Assembly (NCBI RefSeq): GCF_017742245.1
Contig: NZ_JAGHKO010000001.1
Coordinates: 62,001-126,000 of the forward strand
Origin: Niastella soli
GTDB lineage: Bacteria; Bacteroidota; Bacteroidia; Chitinophagales; Chitinophagaceae
Direction of reading: 5' to 3'
DNA: 64,000 nucleotides
This document shows, piece by piece, positions 27,121-35,873 of this stretch. The position numbers and the translations under genes are program-made. How positions within the stretch are numbered: position 1 is the stretch's first letter; every line of letters begins with the position of its first letter. A model generated the notes under the pieces. It saw only the letters and a program-made list of their open reading frames with translations, made no database searches and was not told where the DNA came from.

Positions 27121-27804
27121 TTATTTTATTTTCTTATCAATTTCTGACAGGTAAGCAGGCCCAATTGGTAGTTCCCCTTTACCAATCCAGGCCGCCCTTC
27201 TATCAATTTTGGTGATGTGTTTGAGGGCAACGATATAAGAACGGTGTATTCGAATGAAATGACTGGCGGGTAATAAGGCTTCCGCCTCCCCCATCGTAAG
27301 CCGGGAAGCTATCTTTTGACCGGTAGTTACAAACTGAACATAATTGCCACAGCTTTCTGCATACAGCACTTCTTCCAGTTCTACCCGCACCTGTTCGTAC
27401 CCACTTTTAATGAATACAGCCGGGAGGGTTACCGGTTTCTTTTGTCTTAATTGATATTGCTCATAAGCCTTATTGCAGGCCATCAGGAAACGGGCCAGTG
27501 AAAATGGTTTCAACAGGTAATCGATCGCATTCAATTCAAAACCTTCTACCGCATATTGACTATAGGCGGTGGTAAAAACGATCATTGGTGGATCGGGCAT
27601 GGTTTTAACAAACTGGATCCCGGAAATATCGGGCATATTGATATCGAGAAAAACCAGTTGGACCACGTTCTGCTGCATAAATCCCAATGCGTCAAAAGCA
27701 TCTGTGAAGTACCCTTTTACGTCTATGAAAGTTACTTTCCGGGTCAGCTCCCGTATTACCTCCAGGGCCTTGGGCTCATCATCAATTACGATCGCTTGCA
27801 ACAT
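27121..27804 (-). CDS. LytTR-family response regulator
   Basis: Two-domain regulator of 227 aa. The receiver domain (1-120) has the acidic pair DDEP (about 8-11), phospho-acceptor Asp in LVFLDINMPDISG (about 54), Thr in VFTTAYSQYAVEGF and the Lys in DYLLKPFS. The C-terminal LytTR DNA-binding domain (about 135-227) includes FIKSGYEQVRVELEEVLYAE and HFIRIHRSYIVALKHI. The frame extends to 27846, but ATG 27804 puts the receiver at the N-terminus. This start lies inside the last 23 bp of the kinase gene, an overlap that suggests translational coupling. Confidence 0.93.
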   Translation of the reverse strand: MLQAIVIDDEPKALEVIRELTRKVTFIDVKGYFTDAFDALGFMQQNVVQLVFLDINMPDISGIQFVKTMPDPPMIVFTTAYSQYAVEGFELNAIDYLLKPFSLARFLMACNKAYEQYQLRQKKPVTLPAVFIKSGYEQVRVELEEVLYAESCGNYVQFVTTGQKIASRLTMGEAEALLPASHFIRIHRSYIVALKHITKIDRRAAWIGKGELPIGPAYLSEIDKKIK

Positions 27805-29344
27805 GGCTGTTTTGTATTTTAAGATGTAACCGAACAATGAACTCATTATCCTTCTCCTGTATCAACAACTCATGTTGTTGTGGATACAACAGGCTTAACC
27901 GGCCTTTTACATTCTGCAATCCAATCCCCGTTCTTCCGGCTTCCAGATCAACCCGCCGGTGAATGCTGTTCCTTACTTCAAACAGGAGCTCTTTATCACT
28001 ACATTCCATTTTAATAAAGATCCAGGATCTTTCCTTTCCACTGATGCCATGTTTAAAAGCATTTTCCACAAAAGGGATAAAAAGCATAGGCGCCACCAGG
28101 TGTTGACAACGAACTTCTTCCAGGTTTTCTTCTATCCGGATCTCAGGTGATGACAAGACCCGCAACTTTTGCAGACTGATATAATTTTTAAGATAATCCA
28201 TTTCTTTTTCCATCGGGATGAACTCCTTCGTATTATCTTCCAGCATAAACCGCATCATATCGCCCAACTGTTGAATTCCTTCAGCCGTTCGCTCCGAATC
28301 GTGTTGCAGCGCAGTGGCATACAGGGTGTTCAGGGCATTGAACAGGAAATGCGGGTTTATCTGAGAACGCAGCATTTGAAGATTTGCGTCAGACTTAGCC
28401 AGTGCGGTTTCCATTCCCTTCAATTGCAGGATCTGGTTTTTACGTTGTTGATATAAGAGCCAACTGAGTGGTACCACCGCCAATAAAAGGAAAGCCCAAT
28501 ACATACTATAGAAAAGCATTGCCTTGTCATGTTTAAAGGCAAACTTGGAAAGTAAAGAGCACAGAAATGTAGTGAACAGGATCCTTTTAAGTACCGGTGC
28601 ATGCAGAAAAGAAGCGTCTCTTTTTAATGGAAAGATCCAGAAAGTGGTAAATAAATATACGAGGAACACCGGGGTAATACAGCCAAAATACAGCAGAAAG
28701 TCCTCGTGCAGCGGGTTTAACACAGTCAATACCAGCAGGTAAATAAAGAACAGGGGCGTTATATTGTTTGTAACCAGCACCCTGAATTCCCTTTTACCAC
28801 CCGGCCGCCCGATGAGCCAGCAGATAAATTCACGCAAACCCGCCAACGCAGTAAACCGAATGACCGTGCCTGTGCTATTTCCAAATCCCTGGAATACATT
28901 CGACAAGGGCCTGTCATTATAACCAAACCAGGCCAGGAACGGGTGTCCCCAATAGGAAAACTGATGCGGCCTGGCAAAATAAGATATAACATTTGCGCCT
29001 AATGCCAACAGGTAACTGGTACAGATGATAGCAATGGCGGCTAAAAATATGTTTTTTGAAAAAATTCGTTCTATATCATCGAAAGAGATCTTTTTTATCA
29101 ATGGAATTATGACCAGGTTCACCGACAAATAGCCGGCAAACACCAACAATACAGCCGATAATTGTGGTAAAAACACTTGTTTCCAATATACAAACCCCAA
29201 TCCTGCCTCCCTGAAACCCTTTGCATAATCGATCTCTATAATACCTAATGATGCATAATAAAGTTCCTTCAGGTATACGATTATCTGGATGATAACCAAC
29301 AGGGCAATAAAGATAATTTCATGTTCCCGCCATCTGATTTTCAT
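27782..29344 (-). CDS. LytS/YehU-type sensor histidine kinase
   Basis: Membrane kinase of 520 aa that phosphorylates the LytTR regulator encoded downstream. The N-terminal 300 residues carry about eight hydrophobic helices (for example IIFIALLVIIQIIVYL and FLLLAVVPLSWLLYQQ) without an obvious periplasmic sensor. The His_kinase domain (PF06580) holds the phospho-acceptor His in QINPHFLFNALNTLY, and the ATPase has N-box FVENAFKHGI and a GIGLQNVKGRL G-box. First gene of a three-gene unit with the regulator and the serine hydrolase. Signal unknown. Confidence 0.92.
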   Translation of the reverse strand: MKIRWREHEIIFIALLVIIQIIVYLKELYYASLGIIEIDYAKGFREAGLGFVYWKQVFLPQLSAVLLVFAGYLSVNLVIIPLIKKISFDDIERIFSKNIFLAAIAIICTSYLLALGANVISYFARPHQFSYWGHPFLAWFGYNDRPLSNVFQGFGNSTGTVIRFTALAGLREFICWLIGRPGGKREFRVLVTNNITPLFFIYLLVLTVLNPLHEDFLLYFGCITPVFLVYLFTTFWIFPLKRDASFLHAPVLKRILFTTFLCSLLSKFAFKHDKAMLFYSMYWAFLLLAVVPLSWLLYQQRKNQILQLKGMETALAKSDANLQMLRSQINPHFLFNALNTLYATALQHDSERTAEGIQQLGDMMRFMLEDNTKEFIPMEKEMDYLKNYISLQKLRVLSSPEIRIEENLEEVRCQHLVAPMLFIPFVENAFKHGISGKERSWIFIKMECSDKELLFEVRNSIHRRVDLEAGRTGIGLQNVKGRLSLLYPQQHELLIQEKDNEFIVRLHLKIQNSHVASDRN

Positions 29345-29466
29345 GCCGGTTAATTTTCAACAAGATTAAATCATACTTCCATACGTTAGTCGTAAATGTG
29401 ATAAAACCCGCAAAAAAGGGATGAGATCAGAAAATATCCGGCTCATCAGTTGTAAAACCGGGGTAA

Positions 29467-29496
29467 TTTGTGCATTTTGGTTCCCTAATCACTTTG
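29467..29496 (+). promoter_or_regulatory. Candidate Bacteroidetes-type promoter of the WG-repeat gene
   Basis: TTTG (29467-29470) and TCACTTTG (29489-29496) are 18 bp apart and match the Bacteroidetes -33 TTTG / -7 TANNTTTG pattern with one mismatch. The distance to the ATG at 29513 would leave a leader of only about ten bases. Confidence 0.35.
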
Positions 29497-29512
29497 ATTT
29501 TAACCAGCCGTT

Positions 29513-31351
29513 ATGAAAACCGTTTTATCACTGCTTTCCACCCTGATCATCCAGCTCTCATTTGGTCAAACTAAGACACTTTATACCATTGTACAAGATG
29601 GAAAGGTTGGCTATATTAATAATACAGGTGCAGTAGTAATAAAACCTGTTTTCCATAATGGAACTGACTTTTCGGAGGGATTGGCGGCGGTGAGGCCAAA
29701 CGGGCGTTACGGTTATATTAATGAACAGGGAAAATTTGTTATTCAACCCGAATTTGACCTGGCCTACGGTTTTAATAATGGACTGGCGCTGGTTTATAAA
29801 AACGGACAGTCCTACTTCATTGACAAAACCGGAAAGGCTGCCTTACCTGCTGTTTACAACGAAGTTAGGCCTATAAATCCCCGCAAGGCTATTCTAACCA
29901 CCCAATCAAAGAAACAGGGCCTAATAGACATGGTCACAAAAAAACTGATCATTGACACGGTCTTTAGATCCATTCATTATACCTGGTCCGGCATTCTCAA
30001 GGCATTCAATTTGCCTGATAATAAATACCCAGACAATATAAACGCGCTTCTTGATACCAATGGGAATTACATTGTACCATTTGAAAAACATTATACCATC
30101 AACCCTTTCTTTGAAGGTTATGCCCGGGTAAAAACAGACAGCATTACAGAGGGGGTAATTGACACAACAGGGCAACTTGTGTTTACGAGACAAAACGCCA
30201 ACAATGCCATTATAGCCGGAGAGTTCCATAATGGATACGCTAAAATGCGCCTCCGTTCAACCGAAAAAAGCTATGCCGGATACATAAATCTGAAAGGCGA
30301 AGCGGTATTAAACGACCCTGCGGTTGAAGAGGTAACAGATTTTTCAAATGGAAGAGCATTTGTAAGGCGACAGAATCAAAACTATATTCTTGTAGATAGA
30401 AATTTTAAACAGGTAGGGACAAATACCTATGATAAAATCCCTGGCTTTTCGTTCCGGAATGGTTATGCCATTGTAGAAAAAAATAAAGAGGTCGGCATCA
30501 TTGATACAAACGGCAACTACCTTGTACAACCTGCCTATTCGGAAATCGATTATGTTGGAATAGTTGACGGGTATTTCTTCTTTAAAAAATACAATGATTA
30601 TAATATCAGCGGGAATCGTTATGGGGTTGCCAATCTGAAAGGCAGCGTAGTTATCAATCCTGTTATTGAGAGCTTTGATAAGAACGGGTTCATAAATGGC
30701 ATTATAAAGGCGCTCGTAAACGACAAACTCACTTATCTCAACAAAAAAGGAAACATCATATGGCAGGAAAAAGAAAACACCTCCCGCATTATACCACTTA
30801 ATCTGGACTATATGAACCGGGGGTATTTTGTTACCTATTTACTGCCAAAACATCCAACCGGTAACCTCAACAGTGACGGAACAGTCTCCTCCCTCCATTT
30901 TCCCAACAAACAATTCAGTATAATAATTGACACGCTTGCCATAGACACATTTGCCCACCACTATGCCGGCTACAAATTGTATCTTAGTAATACGACCGAT
31001 GACATTATAAGATTCGAGGCACAAGACAGCAGGCTATACATGGATCTGCAGGCGCAAAACGAAAAAGGTGAATGGATAGATATAGAATATTTACCTGGTA
31101 GCAAGTGTGGTAATAGCTATCGACAGGTGACGCTGGAGCCCAATACATACTGGCAATTCAAAATCCCCAAATACCAGGGAGAGTTTTCAACAAAGATCAG
31201 GGCAGCACTTATATACTATGATAAAACATCACCATCAGAAGAATCAGTGATCTATAGCAATATCATCAATGGCAAGGTAAACCCGGCGCAATTCTGGTTT
31301 ATAAGAAACATTTATCCAATAGACGCAATGAGTCCCTACTACAAATTATAA
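29513..31351 (+). CDS. Exported WG-repeat protein
   Basis: A 612-aa protein with signal peptide MKTVLSLLSTLIIQLSFGQ (1-19). About residues 22-420 are WG (KWG-type) beta-repeats of roughly 22-45 residues, each carrying a GYIN- or GxID-like core: GKVGYINNTGAVVIKPVF, GRYGYINEQGKFVIQPEF, GQSYFIDKTGKAALPAVY, VGIIDTNGNYLVQPAYSE and others. A C-terminal beta-sandwich-like region (about 470-600) follows, with LYMDLQAQNEKGEWIDIEYL. No catalytic residues are seen; a surface-binding or scaffold role is possible. The stop codon directly abuts the stop of the convergent TfoX-like gene, with no intergenic base. Confidence 0.88.
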   Translation: MKTVLSLLSTLIIQLSFGQTKTLYTIVQDGKVGYINNTGAVVIKPVFHNGTDFSEGLAAVRPNGRYGYINEQGKFVIQPEFDLAYGFNNGLALVYKNGQSYFIDKTGKAALPAVYNEVRPINPRKAILTTQSKKQGLIDMVTKKLIIDTVFRSIHYTWSGILKAFNLPDNKYPDNINALLDTNGNYIVPFEKHYTINPFFEGYARVKTDSITEGVIDTTGQLVFTRQNANNAIIAGEFHNGYAKMRLRSTEKSYAGYINLKGEAVLNDPAVEEVTDFSNGRAFVRRQNQNYILVDRNFKQVGTNTYDKIPGFSFRNGYAIVEKNKEVGIIDTNGNYLVQPAYSEIDYVGIVDGYFFFKKYNDYNISGNRYGVANLKGSVVINPVIESFDKNGFINGIIKALVNDKLTYLNKKGNIIWQEKENTSRIIPLNLDYMNRGYFVTYLLPKHPTGNLNSDGTVSSLHFPNKQFSIIIDTLAIDTFAHHYAGYKLYLSNTTDDIIRFEAQDSRLYMDLQAQNEKGEWIDIEYLPGSKCGNSYRQVTLEPNTYWQFKIPKYQGEFSTKIRAALIYYDKTSPSEESVIYSNIINGKVNPAQFWFIRNIYPIDAMSPYYKL

Positions 31352-31702
31352 TCATTTTTTCCCCTTTTTCGATGATTTAGCTTTTTCATTAAAGGCAACA
31401 CATAAACCAACCCAGTACTCAAAATCCTTTTTTGACTTAAATCCTTCCGGATAAATGTAACAATAACCTTTATATTCCTTTCCTCTCATGACCATGGGTT
31501 GAAAACCATTTTTCTCAGCCACCTCCTCCTGCAAAACAGGATCGAACCGGCACATCAGATTCTCCCCACTTACACTAACACACATTTTACCGTTTATCAT
31601 AAATGTAAGCCCTCTGAACATTTTCTTCTCTTCAATCTTTAGTTTGGGAAACTGAACAAGGTATTCCCGTATTCTGTCTGCCAGTTTAATATCGTAGGCC
31701 AT
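31352..31702 (-). CDS. TfoX/Sxy N-terminal domain protein
   Basis: A 116-aa stand-alone TfoX_N protein. Typical positions are LADRIREYL, the KMFRGLTFMINGKMCVSV strand pair, LMCRFDP and the ending GYCYIYPEGFKSKKDFEYWV. It has a Lys/Ser-rich tail. In gammaproteobacteria the two-domain TfoX controls competence; single-domain versions in Bacteroidetes are of unknown role and I make no competence claim. It is monocistronic, and its promoter region overlaps the repeat array in front of the divergent beta-propeller gene. Confidence 0.9.
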   Translation of the reverse strand: MAYDIKLADRIREYLVQFPKLKIEEKKMFRGLTFMINGKMCVSVSGENLMCRFDPVLQEEVAEKNGFQPMVMRGKEYKGYCYIYPEGFKSKKDFEYWVGLCVAFNEKAKSSKKGKK

Positions 31703-31774
31703 TAAAACTAATTTGAGTTATTACAAAAAGGTCACTGGAAAATACGAAAAAGTGTTCAATCGGTGCTGTTGCTA

Positions 31775-31828
31775 TGCACGCTTATAGGCTAAAAATGCAC
31801 ACTTATCGACCAAATTAACACACTTATT
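31775..31828. promoter_or_regulatory. Three direct repeats at an exact 21-bp period
   Basis: TGCACGCTTATA (31775), TGCACACTTATC (31796) and AACACACTTATT (31817) share the core CACRCTTAT and begin exactly 21 bp apart, two helical turns. They lie between the divergent TfoX-like gene (start 31702) and the beta-propeller gene (start 31947). The spacing equals that of LytTR-type binding repeats (9-bp core, 12-bp spacer), but the core does not match the known consensus. Confidence 0.75.
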
Positions 31829-31946
31829 AAGTTATTAATATAATATCTGAAATCTTGTTTTAGTTTTACGGTTTGCAGCACTAATTCAATACGATAACCA
31901 GCCATCGCTCAAGTCACATTTCGGGAAATAAAAAGTAACAGCCTGC

Positions 31947-33191
31947 ATGAATTTAGCAGACAATAATTATTTATTGGAATCACAGTGGAACATACAGGGA
32001 CATTCATATGCTAAAGAGATAAATGCACACCAGGCATTTATTGAGGAACATGGTATGCCTGACTGGATGGGAAAAGAACCGGCAGATAAGCGGGATGAGC
32101 TGGCGCTGGAAGTATTGGCACTTTTAAAAAAAGCTAATAGAGAAGGGACCATCGACACCTTTAGAGCTTCTTACCCACCGGCATATGCCCCATTTATAAA
32201 CATCATTCAGGAACAGGGGCAAAACATAGAAAACCTCTGTTACATAAATGAGGACACCATCGCCTTTGTTATAGGCTCGGCCTATGAAAAAAGAAAGGCG
32301 TATGTGCTCACTAACAGAAATATTGAAAAGCTTTCCGATTCCATCCGGGCCATTGGCCGCTCGCACCTGAATAATATTTATGCCATTGCAAAAACCAATT
32401 CCATAACTACCTATAAGAACTGGGAGGGCAGGAAGATCTTTGAATTTAAATTGCCACCAGTTGTAGTGTTACCTATTTCACAGCTTATTCCTTTTAACGA
32501 CGGACTATCCGTATTGCTCATTTCATCTGAAGGCATTTACCTGCTCACTACGCAGGGGCACTCCATGATACATCCCGTTCCTGACCTGGAAGATAAGGAC
32601 TGGAGTTCTTATATAGATATGGAACATGCTGCCTTATCCTATGACAATAGCCTTATTGTAGTGGGCGATCAAACTTCGGCGCACCGCATCTTAAACCGGG
32701 ATGGCAATCACATTGCAACAATCGACCCGCACTCTTCTTACCCACACTATGCTTTATTTTCCAAGGACGGTCAACAGATCCTATTGAACTCCTGCCATTC
32801 GTGCGATGGCACTACCATCAGTGTTCCTGCTACTGGCATTCATACCATCAAAAGAGGGGACGACAGCCATACCATTATCGATAACAGCTGCCGGGTGTAT
32901 GCAGCAGCTACCACCGCTGAACACTACATTTTTGGCGATGCCCATGGCAATCTTCAGGCATTCGATAAAGAAGGCAAAAAGAGCTGGAGCTATTTTATTG
33001 GTTCCATCATTACCGGCATGACACTTTCTGAAGATGAAAAAACACTATGGGTGGCTTCCGGTTCGGGCATGGTCCATAAATTGAAACTCAATGGCGAACA
33101 ACCCGATGACCACACCATTGGCAATGGCAATATTAATGAAGAGTTCAGGGTAATTTTTTGGAAAAACGAACCAGAGCCACTGGTATGGTAA
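31947..33191 (+). CDS. Cytoplasmic beta-propeller protein, function unknown
   Basis: A 414-aa protein with no signal peptide. Residues 1-75 are helical and charged. From about 75 to 400 there are repeated four-strand units typical of WD40/quinoprotein-like propellers: NIENLCYINEDTIAFVIGSA, LIPFNDGLSVLLISSEGIYL, AALSYDNSLIVVGDQTSA, YALFSKDGQQILLNSC, HYIFGDAHGNLQAFDKEGKK and MTLSEDEKTLWVASGSG. I cannot name a family. The CHSCDG motif is a possible metal or redox site. It is a single gene controlled from a region with three 21-bp-spaced direct repeats and ends just before a bidirectional terminator. Confidence 0.75.
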   Translation: MNLADNNYLLESQWNIQGHSYAKEINAHQAFIEEHGMPDWMGKEPADKRDELALEVLALLKKANREGTIDTFRASYPPAYAPFINIIQEQGQNIENLCYINEDTIAFVIGSAYEKRKAYVLTNRNIEKLSDSIRAIGRSHLNNIYAIAKTNSITTYKNWEGRKIFEFKLPPVVVLPISQLIPFNDGLSVLLISSEGIYLLTTQGHSMIHPVPDLEDKDWSSYIDMEHAALSYDNSLIVVGDQTSAHRILNRDGNHIATIDPHSSYPHYALFSKDGQQILLNSCHSCDGTTISVPATGIHTIKRGDDSHTIIDNSCRVYAAATTAEHYIFGDAHGNLQAFDKEGKKSWSYFIGSIITGMTLSEDEKTLWVASGSGMVHKLKLNGEQPDDHTIGNGNINEEFRVIFWKNEPEPLVW

Positions 33192-33197
33192 AACAAA

Positions 33198-33223
33198 AAT
33201 AGCTTTCCCGGAGGAAAGCTATT
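33198..33223. terminator. Bidirectional terminator
   Basis: AATAGCTTTCC (33198-33208) pairs perfectly with GGAAAGCTATT (33213-33223) over a 4-nt loop. The T-run is on the minus strand, serving the GH5 gene; it begins 6 bp after the stop of the plus-strand propeller gene. Confidence 0.85.
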
Positions 33224-33291
33224 ACACAAGGGCGCACACAATTGCTAACTCACACTAAACATCATTGAACTTGCTTTGAGGGCCGTATGTA

Positions 33292-35259
33292 TTATTTAAC
33301 TATCAGTTTTTTCGTATAGCTATTAGCGCCGTTGCTGATCTTTAAAAGATATATGCCTGTGCTTTTTGCAGCAGGGATAGTTACCGTTGCATTGCCGTTA
33401 TTGTATTGCGCAATGGCTTTACCTGAAAGGTCCATTACTGTAACATGTACCGGCGCATTGGAATTGTATTTATCAACCTTAATGGTATACAACGATCCGC
33501 GTTGTACCGGATTAGGATAAACCAACCCAACTGCATTGGCATTTATATTAGCAGGTGTTGTTGACGCAGCAACCACTCTTGCACCTGAGACGGTACCAAA
33601 TCTGAATTTCTCCCAACCATCGATCGCAGCACGGTTACAATTCATTGGCTTTTCACCATTCTCAGAAGAAACAAACATTCCGTTGTAACCACGCAGTGAA
33701 ATAGTACCATCGCCATTATCGAACCAGTCGAACTGTTCCCAGCCTTGTGCTGTGGCGCGGTTACAGGTCATAGCCTGTGTACCATTCTCTGAAGAAACGA
33801 ATTTGCTCATGCTCATCAAAGTCACTTTTCCATTGCCGGCATCGCCAACATAGAACTGCTCCCATGCCTGTGTAGTTGCACGGTTACAATTCATAGCCTG
33901 GGTACCATTCTCAGAACTTACAAACAAACCGTTGTTGCCTTGCAGCCAGATGGTTTTTCCGATAGGCGCAGTCGTGGAAGGTTTTCCAGGAGCAACTGCG
34001 GCAATAGTTCCATTATTGCGAACACAGTTGGCAAATTTGATATTGTTTAGCACCGTGCTCATTGTCCAGCTACCATCTGTAAGATAGGGCGGATTGATAT
34101 GCATCAAAGCAGCGTTCTCGCCCGCATCAAACCGTTTGTAGGTCCAATGGCACCAGCCAATGCCTTTTGAGTTCAGCGCAGCAATGTTCCCTTTCAGCCA
34201 GTCATTGTTATTCTCACCTGTTTCCCCTACCCATACCGGCACATTATACGCGTTGCGGAAATTGACCATATTGGCAATCTTATTGATCTGGTTAGGGTTG
34301 CCATCGGTCTCAGTAGTAGAATTGGTGAGCCAGTAGCGGTGGGCATTGTAGATCAGGTTGGTCCTGTGGCTAAATGTCCATGGCTCCATGTAATCATAGT
34401 TATTACCCCAGCCATTTCCTTCAATCATCAACAGGTGGTTGTCGCCCTGTGCCCTAACCGCATTAATGAGTCTTTCGAACAGATCATGAATAGGTGGATT
34501 CGAAGGCACATTATTGGGTTCGTTGATCAGGTCGTAAAATGCAACGCGGTCATCATTGATGTAGCGGGCGCTGATCTTTTGCCACAACCGAACAGTAATG
34601 TCTCTGTAAATAGCTTTATTCCACAGATCATTTCCTACCAGGGCATCAGAAATGTTGGCATCTGTACCCTGTGCTCCGGGAGCAGCATGCAGATCGAGGA
34701 TCACATACATGTTATTGGCAGCGCACCAGCCAAGGATATTATCAATAATACGGAAACCTTCCAGATTGGCATCCGTAAACAGCGTATTGCCGTTATACCA
34801 GTTGGTAAGACTGGAGACGTAATTATTATAATTGCCTGAATTACGGGCTACGCTGTTACGCACGGAACGTTGGGCATTGGTAAGAAATAATTCATAGTGC
34901 ATAGGGAGTCTTACACAATTGAAACCCAGCGAGGCGATATAATCTATGTCGGCTTTTGTAATAAAATTATCGCGCCAGTTTTGATAGAATGTTTCTACAT
35001 CAGCTTCCGATACACCCTGATCGTATAAACGCTTTTTAAATGACCATTGGGTACCACCACCACCCGGGTTTAACATATATCCTTCCTGCAGCAACCAGCC
35101 TCCCAGGCCTACCCCTTTCAAAAAGATCTCCTGACCGGAAGCATTTACAATTTTAGAACCATTAGCGGTCAGCCGGGAAAGCTGGGCCGTAGCTTGCTGT
35201 ATGTCAGCAACAGCAATTGCCAGTAACCAGGCAAAAACCAAAGTAAACATCCTTTTCAT
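33292..35259 (-). CDS. GH5 glycoside hydrolase with fascin-like repeats and T9SS tail
   Basis: Secreted beta-glycanase of 655 aa. Signal peptide 1-26. The GH5 TIM barrel (about 35-410) begins with GVGLGGWLL, as in exo-beta-1,3-glucanase-like GH5 enzymes, and includes NCVRLPMHYE, the acid/base Glu in YDLINEPN (about 248) and the nucleophile Glu in VWVGETGEN (about 345). A beta-trefoil fascin-like module (about 430-565) has three near-identical units around FVSSENGTQAMNCNRA, FVSSENGTQAMTCNRA and FVSSENGEKPMNCNRA; such modules bind glucans. The C-terminal type A T9SS sorting domain (about 580-655) starts YPNPVQRG and ends KKLIVK. Substrate is probably a beta-1,3- or mixed-linked glucan. Single gene; a palindrome lies 46-58 bp upstream. 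Confidence 0.92.
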   Translation of the reverse strand: MKRMFTLVFAWLLAIAVADIQQATAQLSRLTANGSKIVNASGQEIFLKGVGLGGWLLQEGYMLNPGGGGTQWSFKKRLYDQGVSEADVETFYQNWRDNFITKADIDYIASLGFNCVRLPMHYELFLTNAQRSVRNSVARNSGNYNNYVSSLTNWYNGNTLFTDANLEGFRIIDNILGWCAANNMYVILDLHAAPGAQGTDANISDALVGNDLWNKAIYRDITVRLWQKISARYINDDRVAFYDLINEPNNVPSNPPIHDLFERLINAVRAQGDNHLLMIEGNGWGNNYDYMEPWTFSHRTNLIYNAHRYWLTNSTTETDGNPNQINKIANMVNFRNAYNVPVWVGETGENNNDWLKGNIAALNSKGIGWCHWTYKRFDAGENAALMHINPPYLTDGSWTMSTVLNNIKFANCVRNNGTIAAVAPGKPSTTAPIGKTIWLQGNNGLFVSSENGTQAMNCNRATTQAWEQFYVGDAGNGKVTLMSMSKFVSSENGTQAMTCNRATAQGWEQFDWFDNGDGTISLRGYNGMFVSSENGEKPMNCNRAAIDGWEKFRFGTVSGARVVAASTTPANINANAVGLVYPNPVQRGSLYTIKVDKYNSNAPVHVTVMDLSGKAIAQYNNGNATVTIPAAKSTGIYLLKISNGANSYTKKLIVK

Positions 35260-35873
35260 ACGATACTGTTTATTTAAAAGATTAAGAAATAGATCACCCG
35301 GGCCGTAACAGTGTTACAGCAAATAATTATAGATATGGCAATAAGGGCTTTTTTGCTGCTTGCAACTGCAGCAATACAATTTAGGGAGGGGCACAATAAA
35401 GCCAGGGGGTCTATGCCGACCTTATCAATTAGGAAAATAGTGTAGGCAAATCACTTTACGTAGGTGTTCTATTCTATACAGTAAATCGGGAATGATGGTG
35501 CTGATCATCAATGCCAAAGAAGAAGGGGTGCATTGATGCGGCAAATTTACTTGTCCTGATAATCACACTTCCCTTTCCCTCTTCTTTTATTTGTTAACAT
35601 TATAATTGATCATAATAATTCAACTACCGTACCTGTGTAAACCAGAAATGAACTTACTGTTATCAAATTGATTACTGTGTTCATTCATACAACCACACGT
35701 TATTTTCGCCGCGTGAAAAATACGGTTGCATGTTACTGTAAAATTATATTCTCCCAAACCGTAGTACCAATCGATTGCTTTGTCCGTCAATGCCGCATCA
35801 GGGCATTCATGCCTCCAGTACGTACCCTACCCTAGGTATTATTAATTCTCATATATTAAAAGTAACCCATCAG
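35260..35873. other. Divergent promoter region, no gene seen
   Basis: 614 bp between the divergent GH5 gene and the Oar-like receptor gene. It holds one clear palindrome (35305-35317) and AT-rich stretches; I see no confident promoter and no open frame worth calling. The receptor frame extends back to 35775, but this part lacks a signal peptide and is taken as leader. Confidence 0.6.
35305..35317. promoter_or_regulatory. Palindrome GTAACAGTGTTAC
   Basis: GTAACA and TGTTAC are perfect inverted arms around a single central base. It lies 46-58 bp upstream of the GH5 start codon, a position suited to an operator. No second copy was seen in this gap. Confidence 0.45.

Noticed and set aside
31352-31702. 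Natural competence regulator
   Set aside because: Single TfoX_N domain only, without competence genes nearby; the name alone does not support that role.
31775-31828. Iteron-type replication origin
   Set aside because: Three units only, no replication initiator gene nearby, and a location between ordinary divergent chromosomal genes; a regulatory array is simpler.
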